From contig JAZOLE010000003.1 in NCBI GenBank assembly GCA_045652835.1, forward strand, positions 1-7,340: DNA of 7,340 bases, given 5' to 3'. Below are positions 1-6,012 of the stretch, piece after piece. Each line of letters starts with the position of its first letter. Within the stretch, counting starts at the first letter, position 1. The DNA is from SVQP01 sp045652835 (GTDB lineage: Bacteria; Bacillota; Clostridia; Oscillospirales; CAG-272). Below the pieces are notes generated by a model that saw only the letters and a program-made list of their open reading frames with translations, did no database searches and was not told the DNA's origin. The translations under genes were made by a program, and so were the position numbers.

Positions 1-1710
1 GATTATTACCAGCCCGAGGCTTACATCCCGGGCAAGGACATGTATATTGAAAAGGACGCGCTGGTCAATGACGAGATCGACCGTCTGCGCCACAGCGCAA
101 CGTCCTCGCTGTTTGAGCGGCGTGACGTCATCATCGTGGCATCTGTTTCCTGCATCTACACGCTGGGTGACCCCGTGGAATACCAGACGCTGCAGATCTC
201 TCTGCGCCCCGGTATGCTGATGGATCGCGATGCGCTGATCCGTAAGTTGGTGGCGATCAGCTACTCCCGAAATGACTTGAATCCCGTGCGTAACAGCTTC
301 CGCGTGCGTGGTGACACCGTGGAGATCATGACTGCAAACGTGTCGGACAAGCTCTTGCGCGTGGAGTTTTTTGACGATGAGATCGACCGCATTTCGGTCA
401 TCAATCCCGTCACGGGCGAGCTTGTGCGCATTTTGTCCTATGCCGTGATCTTTCCCGCGACGCACTATGCCGTGTCCGACGAAAAGCGCGATGCCGCCCT
501 TGAGGAGATCCGTCGCGAGATGGTGGACAGAGCCGCTTGGTTTGAATCCGAGGGCAAGCTGATCGAGGCGCAGCGCATTACCGAGCGTACCAAGTATGAC
601 CTTGAAATGCTGCGCGAGGTGGGCTTTTGCTCGGGCGTTGAGAACTATTCGCGCGTGCTGGCAGGCAGAGAACCGGGTTCTACGCCCTATACGCTGCTGG
701 ACTATTTCCCGGAAGACTATATTCTGTTTATTGACGAGTCGCACGTTGCTGTGCCGCAGGTGCGCGGCATGAGCGGTGGTGATACCGCAAGAAAGAAGAA
801 TCTGGTGGACTTCGGCTTCCGTCTGCCGTCCGCCTATGATAACAGACCCCTGTACTTTGAGGAATTTGAGGATAAGATCAATCAGGCGATCTTTGTCAGC
901 GCAACGCCCGGCCCTTACGAAAAGGAGCACGCCGAGCAGGTGGCAGAGCAGCTGATCAGACCCACGGGTCTGCTTGACCCCGAGGTAGAGGTGCGCCCGA
1001 TCGAGGGGCAGGTGGATGACCTGCTTGGCGAGATCCGCGAGCGCGTGGAAAAAAAGGAGCGCGTGCTGGTGACCACGCTGACCAAGAAAATGGCAGAGGA
1101 TCTGACCGATTATCTGGAGCAGAACGGCGTGCGTGTACGCTATATCCACTTTAACGTGGAGACTATGGAGCGTATGGAGATCATACGTGATTTGCGTATG
1201 GGCGTGTTTGACGTGCTTGTGGGCATCAACCTCTTGCGTGAGGGTCTTGATTTACCCGAGGTTTCCTTGGTGGCGATTTTGGACGCAGACAAGGAAGGTT
1301 TCCTGCGCGGTGAGACCTCGCTGATCCAGACCATCGGACGTGCCGCACGTAACGCGTCCGGTAAAGTGATTATGTACGGTGATACCGTCACAAACTCGAT
1401 GCAAAGAGCCATTACAGAAACCGCGCGACGCCGTCAAAAGCAGGACGCGTTTAATAAAGCCAACGGCATTGTACCGCGTACCGTAGTCAAGGATATTCGC
1501 GACGTCATCGACATGGCGACACCGAACGGCGGCAAGCAGGGAAGCAAGGCAATTGAAACTGCCAAGGGCAAGATGAGTCCCAAGCAAAAGGACAAGCTGA
1601 TTGCAGAGCTGACAGCAGAAATGCGCAGCGCAGCAGCCAAACTGGAGTTTGAAAAGGCAGCATACCTGCGCGACCGCATCAAGCGCATTCAAGGAGGAGA
1701 AGAGATATGA
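1..1710 (+). CDS. uvrB: Excinuclease ABC subunit B (UvrB), 5'-truncated by window edge
   Basis: UvrB is the damage-verifying, helicase-like subunit of nucleotide excision repair; UvrA loads it onto DNA and it recruits UvrC. The frame is open from base 1, with 569 codons visible. The first residues (DYYQPEAY) match the tip region of the beta-hairpin that clamps DNA; against E. coli UvrB as I recall it, about 93 N-terminal residues, including Walker A, lie upstream. Visible motifs (residue 1 = base 1) are the Walker B DESH at 245-248, GINLLREGLD at 408-417, QTIGRAARN at 443-451, the RRR-containing linker near 470, and a C-terminal UVR motif at about 531-564 (LEFEKAAYLRDRI) that contacts UvrC. 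Two normally conserved spots differ: HFN at 383-385 where HSD is usual, and GMSGGDTARK near 255-264 where GMYxGDRARK is usual. The stop overlaps the next start (ATGA). Identification is secure. Confidence 0.97.
   Translation, partial: DYYQPEAYIPGKDMYIEKDALVNDEIDRLRHSATSSLFERRDVIIVASVSCIYTLGDPVEYQTLQISLRPGMLMDRDALIRKLVAISYSRNDLNPVRNSFRVRGDTVEIMTANVSDKLLRVEFFDDEIDRISVINPVTGELVRILSYAVIFPATHYAVSDEKRDAALEEIRREMVDRAAWFESEGKLIEAQRITERTKYDLEMLREVGFCSGVENYSRVLAGREPGSTPYTLLDYFPEDYILFIDESHVAVPQVRGMSGGDTARKKNLVDFGFRLPSAYDNRPLYFEEFEDKINQAIFVSATPGPYEKEHAEQVAEQLIRPTGLLDPEVEVRPIEGQVDDLLGEIRERVEKKERVLVTTLTKKMAEDLTDYLEQNGVRVRYIHFNVETMERMEIIRDLRMGVFDVLVGINLLREGLDLPEVSLVAILDADKEGFLRGETSLIQTIGRAARNASGKVIMYGDTVTNSMQRAITETARRRQKQDAFNKANGIVPRTVVKDIRDVIDMATPNGGKQGSKAIETAKGKMSPKQKDKLIAELTAEMRSAAAKLEFEKAAYLRDRIKRIQGGEEI
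1691..1697 (+). promoter_or_regulatory. Ribosome binding site for the small membrane protein gene
   Basis: A full AAGGAGG lies inside the last codons of uvrB, nine bases before the ATG at 1707. It fixes that start and implies translational coupling through the ATGA overlap. It contrasts with the poor ribosome binding site of uvrA. Confidence 0.8.
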
Positions 1711-1716
1711 AGCAAG
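1703..1716 (+). repeat. 14-bp direct repeat, copy 1, over the membrane gene start
   Basis: AGATATGAAGCAAG covers the uvrB stop and the start codon of the small membrane gene. An identical copy lies at 2216-2229 over the uvrA start, 513 bases downstream (171 codons). Both downstream proteins therefore begin MKQ. Confidence 0.8.
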
Positions 1717-2189
1717 CAAAGAAAAAGCGTATTCCGCTGATCAACGGCAAGTATCTGTGCTGGACGCTGCTGATTTTGGTAGGTGAGCTGGCGCTTTTGG
1801 GCGCATCGTACGCTTTTCATGTATTGGATAACGTGATTGGCTATATCGTGCTGCCGTTTTTCGGCTTTTTCACGGTCTATACCGCATACGAGGCGTTTGT
1901 GCTGGCGTTTGAAGCCGTCAGCGTCAGCGCGGATGGCATTGTGGTGGCAGGCAAGGATCAAAACGGCAATGCCGTGCATTTCGAGTTGGATGCGCTGATG
2001 TACGTTTATCCTTGTGACGCAAGGGGAAATCGCATTCCCGAGGATCGCGACGCATATGAAAAGATCGGCATTGCTTTTTACATGAAGGATGGCAAAACCA
2101 AGATCCGACAGACCTCTCGTGTCAGCGCAAAGCAGCTTGCAAGATTGCGCGCCGCGCTTGGCGTGAGCAGCGGAGCAGAGCACGCATAA
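1707..2189 (+). CDS. Small membrane protein with two helices and a cytoplasmic PH-like domain
   Basis: I do not recognise this 160-residue protein as a named family. After a basic N-terminus (MKQAKKKR) it has two hydrophobic segments, about residues 17-39 and 43-68, joined by a very short turn, so both ends should face the cytoplasm. Residues 71-150 alternate short predicted strands with turns (VSVSADGIVVAG, HFELDALMYVYP, IGIAFYMKDGK) and end in a basic amphipathic helix (SAKQLARLRAALG). Two helices followed by such a region resemble bacterial PH-like or YcxB-like membrane proteins; this is a fold-level impression only. The start is set by AAGGAGG at 1691-1697 and the four-base overlap with uvrB. 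It is 30 bases from uvrA and presumably co-transcribed with both repair genes. No catalytic motif is visible. A role in repair is not implied by its sequence; it may simply be a passenger in the operon. Confidence 0.85.
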   Translation: MKQAKKKRIPLINGKYLCWTLLILVGELALLGASYAFHVLDNVIGYIVLPFFGFFTVYTAYEAFVLAFEAVSVSADGIVVAGKDQNGNAVHFELDALMYVYPCDARGNRIPEDRDAYEKIGIAFYMKDGKTKIRQTSRVSAKQLARLRAALGVSSGAEHA

Positions 2190-2215
2190 AATATCCCAAA
2201 ACACAAAGAAAGATA

Positions 2216-2229
2216 AGATATGAAGCAAG
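2216..2229 (+). repeat. 14-bp direct repeat, copy 2, over the uvrA start
   Basis: This copy of AGATATGAAGCAAG is identical to 1703-1716 and carries the uvrA ATG at 2220. Together the two copies bracket the small membrane gene. The bases just upstream of this copy give only a weak purine-rich ribosome binding site, unlike copy 1. Confidence 0.8.
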
Positions 2230-5063
2230 ATAAAATCATCATTCGCGGTGCGCGCGTCAATAATCTCAAAAACGTTGACGTGGAGATTCCGCGCGATCAG
2301 CTGGTCATTCTCACGGGGCTTTCCGGATCGGGAAAATCATCGCTGGCATTTGATACCGTGTACGCAGAGGGGCATCGTCGCTTTGTCGAGTCGCTTTCCT
2401 CGTATGCGCGTATGTTCCTTGGTCAAATGGACAAGCCCGACGTGGACAGCATCGACGGGTTGAGCCCCGCCATTTCGATCGACCAGAAGACCACCTCCAA
2501 AAACCCACGCTCTACCGTGGGTACTGTGACCGAAATTTACGACTATTTGCGTCTGCTTTACGCGCGTCTGGGCGTACCGCATTGCCCGGTGTGCGGCAAA
2601 GAGATACGCAGACAGAGCACCGATACCATCATTGATCAGATCTGTACGCTGCCCGAGGGCGAGCGCTTTTTGGTGCTCGCGCCTGTTGTGCGCGCGCAAA
2701 AGGGTATGCACGAAAAGGTGCTTGCCGATGCCAAAAGGAGCGGTTATGCCCGTGTGCGCATTGACGGCAGTTTGTATGACCTTGGCGAGGAGATCTCGCT
2801 GGATAAGAACCAAAAGCATGATATTGAGGTCGTGGTGGACAGACTGGTGCAAAAGGAGGGCGTGAGATCCCGACTTGGTGACTCTGTTGAAACCGCGCTT
2901 AACCTTGCCGAGGGGCACCTTTTGATTGTAACCGTGCCGCGCGGGGAAGGAAAACCCATCGAGCTTTCGTTCTCGCAAAGCTATGCCTGCGAGGAGCACG
3001 GCATTTCGATCGGTGAGCTTGAGCCACGTATGTTTTCCTTTAATAACCCCACCGGCGCATGCCCTGCGTGCGCAGGACTTGGTGAGATGCAGACGGTGTC
3101 TGCCGCCAAGGTGATTCCCGATAAGCGTCTTTCGCTGCGCGGCGGCGCTATCGCGGTCAACGGCTTTAAGACGCTGGAAGAGGACAGCTGGAACGGTCCT
3201 TTGTTTGCCGCTGTGGGCGAGGTCGCGGGCTTTACCTTGGATATGCCCATTCGCGAGTACAGCACGAGTGCGCTCAATGCCTTACTGTTTGGTACGGGTG
3301 ATCGCGTCTATCGCATCAAGCGTCACTTCGGTGGCGTGGATCACGAGCAAACGCTGATGTTCCACGGTATCCTCGAAATGGTCGAGAGCCGCATGAAAAA
3401 CGGTGGCATGTTCGGTAAGGAATATTACACGCAGTTTGTGCAGGAGGCAGATTGTCCCACCTGCGGCGGCAAGCGTCTTTCTCCCGTAGTGCTGGGCGTC
3501 ACGGTCGGAGGGCTCAACATTCACGATTTTTGCGCCATGTCGGTTGAAAGCGCACTTGCATTTGTCGAGTCGCTGCAGTTTACGGGCGGTGAAGCGGTGA
3601 TTTCCAAAGAAATTCTCAAGGAGATCCGCGCACGCCTTGGCTTCCTTGTCAGCGTAGGTCTTGGTTACCTGACGCTGGGACGCAAGGCAGGCACGCTTTC
3701 GGGCGGTGAAGCGCAGCGTATCCGCCTTGCCACGCAGATCGGCTCGGCGCTGACAGGCGTGCTGTATATTCTGGACGAGCCCAGCATCGGCTTGCACTCG
3801 CGTGATAATTCCAAGCTGATCGCCACGCTCAAGACCCTGCGCGACCTTGGTAACACGGTCATTGTGGTCGAGCACGACGAGGAGACCATGCAGGAATCCG
3901 ACTATATCATTGACGTAGGCCCGGGTGCGGGTGTGCACGGCGGACGCATTGTTGCCGCAGGAACGCCCACGCAGGTGGCAAAGAACGAAAATTCGCTGAC
4001 CGGCGGCTATCTTTCGGGCAGACTTTCGATCCCCGTACCTGCAGAGCGCAGAGCGGGGAACGGCAATTTCCTGCGCGTCTTTGGCGCAGAGGAGCACAAC
4101 CTGAAAAAGCTTGACGTTGAGATTCCGCTGGGCTGCTTTGTATGCGTGACGGGCGTGTCGGGTTCGGGTAAATCCTCGCTTGTCAACGGCATCATTCATC
4201 CCGTCCTGGCAGACAGACTCAATAACGCTATCACGTACCCCGGCAAGCACGAGCAGCTGACGGGTGACGAGCATCTGGATAAGATCATTTGCATCGACCA
4301 AAGCCCGATCGGCAGAACGCCGCGCTCCAACCCTGCAACCTATACGGGCGTGTTTGCCGACATCCGCGATCTGTTCGCGCAGACCAAGGATGCCAAGGCA
4401 AAGGGATACGGACCGGGCAGATTCTCCTTTAACGTCAAGGGCGGACGCTGCGAAGCCTGCGAGGGCGACGGCGTGCGCTGCATTGAGATGCACTTTTTGC
4501 CCGACGTGTACGTGACTTGTGACGTATGTAAGGGCAAGAGATATAACCGCGACACCTTGGACGTCAAGTACAAGGGCAAGAACATCAATGACGTGCTGGA
4601 AATGACGGTCGAGGAGGGCGTGACCTTCTTTGACGGCATGCCGCGTATTCTGCGCAAGCTCAAAACGCTGCAGGACGTGGGTCTTGGCTATATCAAGATC
4701 GGTCAATCCTCCACCACGCTCTCGGGAGGTGAGGCGCAGCGCGTCAAGCTGGCAACAGAGCTTGCTAAGCGCGATACGGGTAAGACCATTTACGTGCTGG
4801 ACGAGCCCACCACGGGTCTGCATACTGCCGACGTAGCGCAGCTGCTGGGCGTTTTGCAGCGTCTTGTGGACGGCGGCAACACCGTGCTTGTCATCGAGCA
4901 TAACATGGACGTCATCAAGTGCGCCGACTATATCATCGACCTCGGCCCCGAGGGCGGCGACGGCGGCGGCACCTTGGTCGCCAAGGGCACACCCGAGCAG
5001 GTTGCCGCATGCGAGCAATCGTACACGGGACAGTACCTGCAAAAGGTCATGAACAAAAAGTAA
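2220..5063 (+). CDS. uvrA: Excinuclease ABC subunit A (UvrA)
   Basis: UvrA is the dimeric ABC-type ATPase that detects bulky DNA lesions and loads UvrB. This copy is complete at 947 residues, a normal family length. In order: Walker A GLSGSGKSS at 33-41; CPVC at 122-125; the UvrB-binding and insertion region from about 128 to 250; a zinc site with C257, H260, C281 and C284; CPTC at 412-415; signature LSGGEAQR at 493-500 with Walker B LDEPSIGLH at 518-526; second Walker A GVSGSGKSS at 645-653; the DNA-binding zinc finger C744, C747, C767, C770; a second LSGGEAQR at 834-841; and Walker B LDEPTTGLH at 860-868. The first zinc site is C-x2-H rather than the common C-x2-C. The ATG is chosen because the usual conserved N-terminus (IIIRGARVNNLKNVD) follows at once. 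Its ribosome binding site is weak (AAAGAAAGATAAG). A TAATAA double stop and a terminator follow. Confidence 0.99.
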   Translation: MKQDKIIIRGARVNNLKNVDVEIPRDQLVILTGLSGSGKSSLAFDTVYAEGHRRFVESLSSYARMFLGQMDKPDVDSIDGLSPAISIDQKTTSKNPRSTVGTVTEIYDYLRLLYARLGVPHCPVCGKEIRRQSTDTIIDQICTLPEGERFLVLAPVVRAQKGMHEKVLADAKRSGYARVRIDGSLYDLGEEISLDKNQKHDIEVVVDRLVQKEGVRSRLGDSVETALNLAEGHLLIVTVPRGEGKPIELSFSQSYACEEHGISIGELEPRMFSFNNPTGACPACAGLGEMQTVSAAKVIPDKRLSLRGGAIAVNGFKTLEEDSWNGPLFAAVGEVAGFTLDMPIREYSTSALNALLFGTGDRVYRIKRHFGGVDHEQTLMFHGILEMVESRMKNGGMFGKEYYTQFVQEADCPTCGGKRLSPVVLGVTVGGLNIHDFCAMSVESALAFVESLQFTGGEAVISKEILKEIRARLGFLVSVGLGYLTLGRKAGTLSGGEAQRIRLATQIGSALTGVLYILDEPSIGLHSRDNSKLIATLKTLRDLGNTVIVVEHDEETMQESDYIIDVGPGAGVHGGRIVAAGTPTQVAKNENSLTGGYLSGRLSIPVPAERRAGNGNFLRVFGAEEHNLKKLDVEIPLGCFVCVTGVSGSGKSSLVNGIIHPVLADRLNNAITYPGKHEQLTGDEHLDKIICIDQSPIGRTPRSNPATYTGVFADIRDLFAQTKDAKAKGYGPGRFSFNVKGGRCEACEGDGVRCIEMHFLPDVYVTCDVCKGKRYNRDTLDVKYKGKNINDVLEMTVEEGVTFFDGMPRILRKLKTLQDVGLGYIKIGQSSTTLSGGEAQRVKLATELAKRDTGKTIYVLDEPTTGLHTADVAQLLGVLQRLVDGGNTVLVIEHNMDVIKCADYIIDLGPEGGDGGGTLVAKGTPEQVAACEQSYTGQYLQKVMNKK

Positions 5064-5074
5064 TAAGTATGGTA

Positions 5075-5101
5075 GAAAACCCTTGCGTTGCAAGGGTTTT
5101 C
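5075..5101 (+). terminator. Rho-independent terminator of the uvrB-uvrA cluster
   Basis: A perfect 12-bp stem (5075-5086 with 5090-5101) closes on a GTT triloop. The 5' arm starts GAAAACCC and the 3' arm ends GGGTTTTC, so the U-run is part of the stem, followed by TTATA. It begins 12 bases after the uvrA stop. The matching A-run means it could also act on the opposite strand. Confidence 0.85.
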
Positions 5102-5107
5102 TTATAG

Positions 5108-5182
5108 CCTCCCTCTTTGAGGGAGGGGGACCGCGTATCGGTGTGGGTTAGAGAGGCACAAACGATTAAGTATCGTTTGTGC
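5108..5182. repeat. Three-hairpin element, probable interspersed intergenic repeat
   Basis: Three separate palindromic units follow one another. The first is CCTCCCTC-TTT-GAGGGAGG (5108-5126), a perfect 8-bp stem. The second is ACCG-CGTAT-CGGT (5130-5142). The third is GCACAAACGAT-TAAGT-ATCGTTTGTGC (5156-5182), a perfect 11-bp stem without a following T-run. The first two, with the GGGGGACCG join between them, resemble short palindromic intergenic repeats I recall from gut Clostridia genomes. Family membership cannot be shown from one copy; a structured RNA is the alternative. Confidence 0.5.
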
Positions 5183-5212
5183 TGAACTGTGGAGCTCAAG
5201 CAACGAGGCGAA

Positions 5213-5257
5213 GGAGCGAGTGTATCGAGCGACGCACGGCGAGTATGCGACGCGAGT
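5213..5257 (+). repeat. Reiterated GCGAGT / GCGACGC words
   Basis: GCGAGT occurs at 5216-5221, 5239-5244 and 5252-5257, and GCGACGC at 5229-5235 and 5247-5253. The spacing is irregular, so this is not a simple tandem array. It may be the downstream part of the same repeat element as the hairpins just upstream. Confidence 0.4.
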
Positions 5258-5283
5258 GGAAAAGGGATATGTTTGGATATAAC
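5256..5283 (+). promoter_or_regulatory. Candidate promoter 1 for the sigma operon
   Basis: TATAAC at 5278-5283 matches the -10 consensus at five of six positions. The best -35 at 16-bp spacing is GTGGAA (5256-5261), three of six. Transcription would begin near 5290 and give a leader of about 110 bases that includes the inverted repeat at 5318-5341. The -35 is poor, so this is only a candidate. Confidence 0.25.
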
Positions 5284-5317
5284 CCCCATAACTAAACTTT
5301 ATTTTTCACTTTTTCAA

Positions 5318-5341
5318 AAAACGTGTTGTCAAACGCGTTTT
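5318..5341. repeat. Imperfect inverted repeat, possible operator or leader hairpin
   Basis: AAAACGTG (5318-5325) and CGCGTTTT (5334-5341) pair over eight positions with one G-T wobble, around the eight-base loop TTGTCAAA. As DNA it is a possible operator over candidate promoter 2. As RNA, followed by TTTTATTTC, it could be a weak attenuator if transcription starts upstream. Confidence 0.4.
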
Positions 5342-5354
5342 ATTTCGTACTTAT
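5326..5354 (+). promoter_or_regulatory. Candidate promoter 2 for the sigma operon
   Basis: TTGTCA (5326-5331) matches the -35 consensus at five of six positions, but the -10 at 17-bp spacing, ACTTAT (5349-5354), matches only three. The -35 falls in the loop of the inverted repeat 5318-5341, so a DNA-binding regulator there could block it. Confidence 0.25.
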
Positions 5355-5385
5355 GGGTGAAGCACATGTGCAAAGCAAGTTTGAG

Positions 5386-5393
5386 AAAGGAGG
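5386..5393 (+). promoter_or_regulatory. Ribosome binding site that sets the sigma factor start
   Basis: AAAGGAGG lies eight bases before the ATG at 5402. An out-of-frame ATG at 5398 is only four bases away and opens MHDP followed by TGA. The spacing favours 5402, which also gives a family-like N-terminus. Confidence 0.8.
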
Positions 5394-5410
5394 AAGGATG
5401 CATGATCCTT
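5394..5410 (+). promoter_or_regulatory. Hairpin presenting the sigma start codon
   Basis: AAGGAT (5394-5399) and ATCCTT (5405-5410) form a perfect 6-bp stem around the loop GCATG. The sigma start codon ATG (5402-5404) is in the loop. The ribosome binding site ends at the base just before the stem. The stem is seen in the sequence; regulation is inferred. Confidence 0.4.
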
Positions 5411-5992
5411 GAACAAAAAACGTGGGATCGCATTCCCGATGACAGCGAAATTGTCGAGCTGCTCTGCCGTCGGGATGAATTTGCCCTGCGGGCGGTCATG
5501 ACCAAATACGGCGCATTGATGAAAAGCATCGCGGTGCAGATCACGGGATCGGAGCAGGACGCTGAGGAATGCGTTAACGATGCCGTATTGGAGCTTTGGA
5601 ATACTGTTCCCCCCGCAAGTCCAAAGCAGCTCTCGGCATTTGTGGGCGGCATTGTTCGCAGACGCGCCATTGACCGCGTGCGCTACAATCAAGCAGAGAA
5701 AAGAGCGGGAAGTGAATATTGCAGCTCGCTTGAGGAGCTTGAAGAGTGCATTCCCGATCGACTGGGCGAACAGGAAAGCGATTCCGAGGAGATCTTGCGT
5801 ATCATCCGTCAGTTCTTGGACAAGCAAAAGCCCGATGACCGAGATATGTTTTTGATGCGGTATTTCCGCTTCATGTCAAACGAGCAGATCGCAGCTCGCC
5901 TCGGCATACGCGAATCAAACGTAGTTATGCGGCTGGTGCGTATGCGCAAGCGGCTGCGCAAAGAGTTTGAAAAAAGCAATATCCGGTTATAA
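5402..5992 (+). CDS. Sigma-70 family (ECF-like) RNA polymerase sigma factor
   Basis: This 196-residue protein should direct RNA polymerase to a small set of promoters. Region 2 spans about residues 28-100, with the typical core-binding stretch EQDAEECVNDAVLELWN (51-67), a Pro-rich turn (TVPPASP), then LSAFVGGIVRRRAIDRVR, matching the -10 recognition helix area. A short acidic linker (about 105-130) leads to region 4 (about 130-190), where MSNEQIAARLGIRESNVVMRLVRMRKRLRK contains the helix-turn-helix for the -35. There is no region 1 or 3, as in ECF sigmas. It resembles clostridial sigmas with the pattern WNSIPPxxPxxLSAFLGKI. The ATG at 5402 is preferred over upstream in-frame codons because of AAAGGAGG at 5386-5393. 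The next gene starts 20 bases after the stop and is probably its membrane regulator. The ECF subgroup and target genes cannot be told from here. Confidence 0.93.
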   Translation: MILEQKTWDRIPDDSEIVELLCRRDEFALRAVMTKYGALMKSIAVQITGSEQDAEECVNDAVLELWNTVPPASPKQLSAFVGGIVRRRAIDRVRYNQAEKRAGSEYCSSLEELEECIPDRLGEQESDSEEILRIIRQFLDKQKPDDRDMFLMRYFRFMSNEQIAARLGIRESNVVMRLVRMRKRLRKEFEKSNIRL

Positions 5993-6000
5993 TCAACCAT

Positions 6001-6007
6001 AAGGAGG
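6001..6007 (+). promoter_or_regulatory. Ribosome binding site for the membrane-anchored partner gene
   Basis: AAGGAGG stands five bases before the ATG at 6013 and directly supports that start. With only 20 bases between the genes, the second is almost certainly translated from the sigma transcript. Confidence 0.8.
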
Positions 6008-6012
6008 AAAGT

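Larger units (their letters stand above)
5064..5401. other. 338-bp intergenic region: terminator, hairpin cluster, reiterated words, AT-rich leader
   Basis: No convincing gene lies here. From left to right it holds the uvrA terminator (5075-5101), three hairpins within 5108-5182, a GC-rich stretch (about 5200-5257) with reiterated GCGAGT and GCGACGC words, a paired GGATAT (5265-5270 and 5275-5280), and an AT-rich leader from about 5280 to the sigma gene. A frame does run from a GTG at 5189 into the sigma gene, but it has no ribosome binding site and is not family-like, so I treat it as non-coding. Confidence 0.7.

Noticed and set aside
3282..5093. Long open frame of 603 codons on the minus strand opposite uvrA
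   Set aside because: uvrA on the + strand has every family motif. The antisense frame has no recognisable domain and is explained by the codon bias of a GC-rich gene.
5156..5182. tRNA arm or second terminator
   Set aside because: There is no cloverleaf partner stem or CCA-like end for a tRNA, and no T-run for a terminator.
5329..5349. ECF-type autoregulatory promoter (TCAAAC with CGTA)
   Set aside because: The spacer is only 11 bases, while ECF promoters such as those of SigW need about 16, so the elements are not usable together.
5189..5401. N-terminal extension of the sigma factor from a GTG at 5189
   Set aside because: It has no ribosome binding site, crosses the repeat-like region, and is unlike sigma factor N-termini. 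AAAGGAGG before 5402 gives a standard start.
5966..5993. Separate promoter for the membrane partner, with a perfect TATAAT at 5988-5993
   Set aside because: The best -35 (TTTGAA) is weak, the box overlaps the sigma stop codon, and transcription would start at the ribosome binding site itself. Co-transcription with the sigma gene is simpler.
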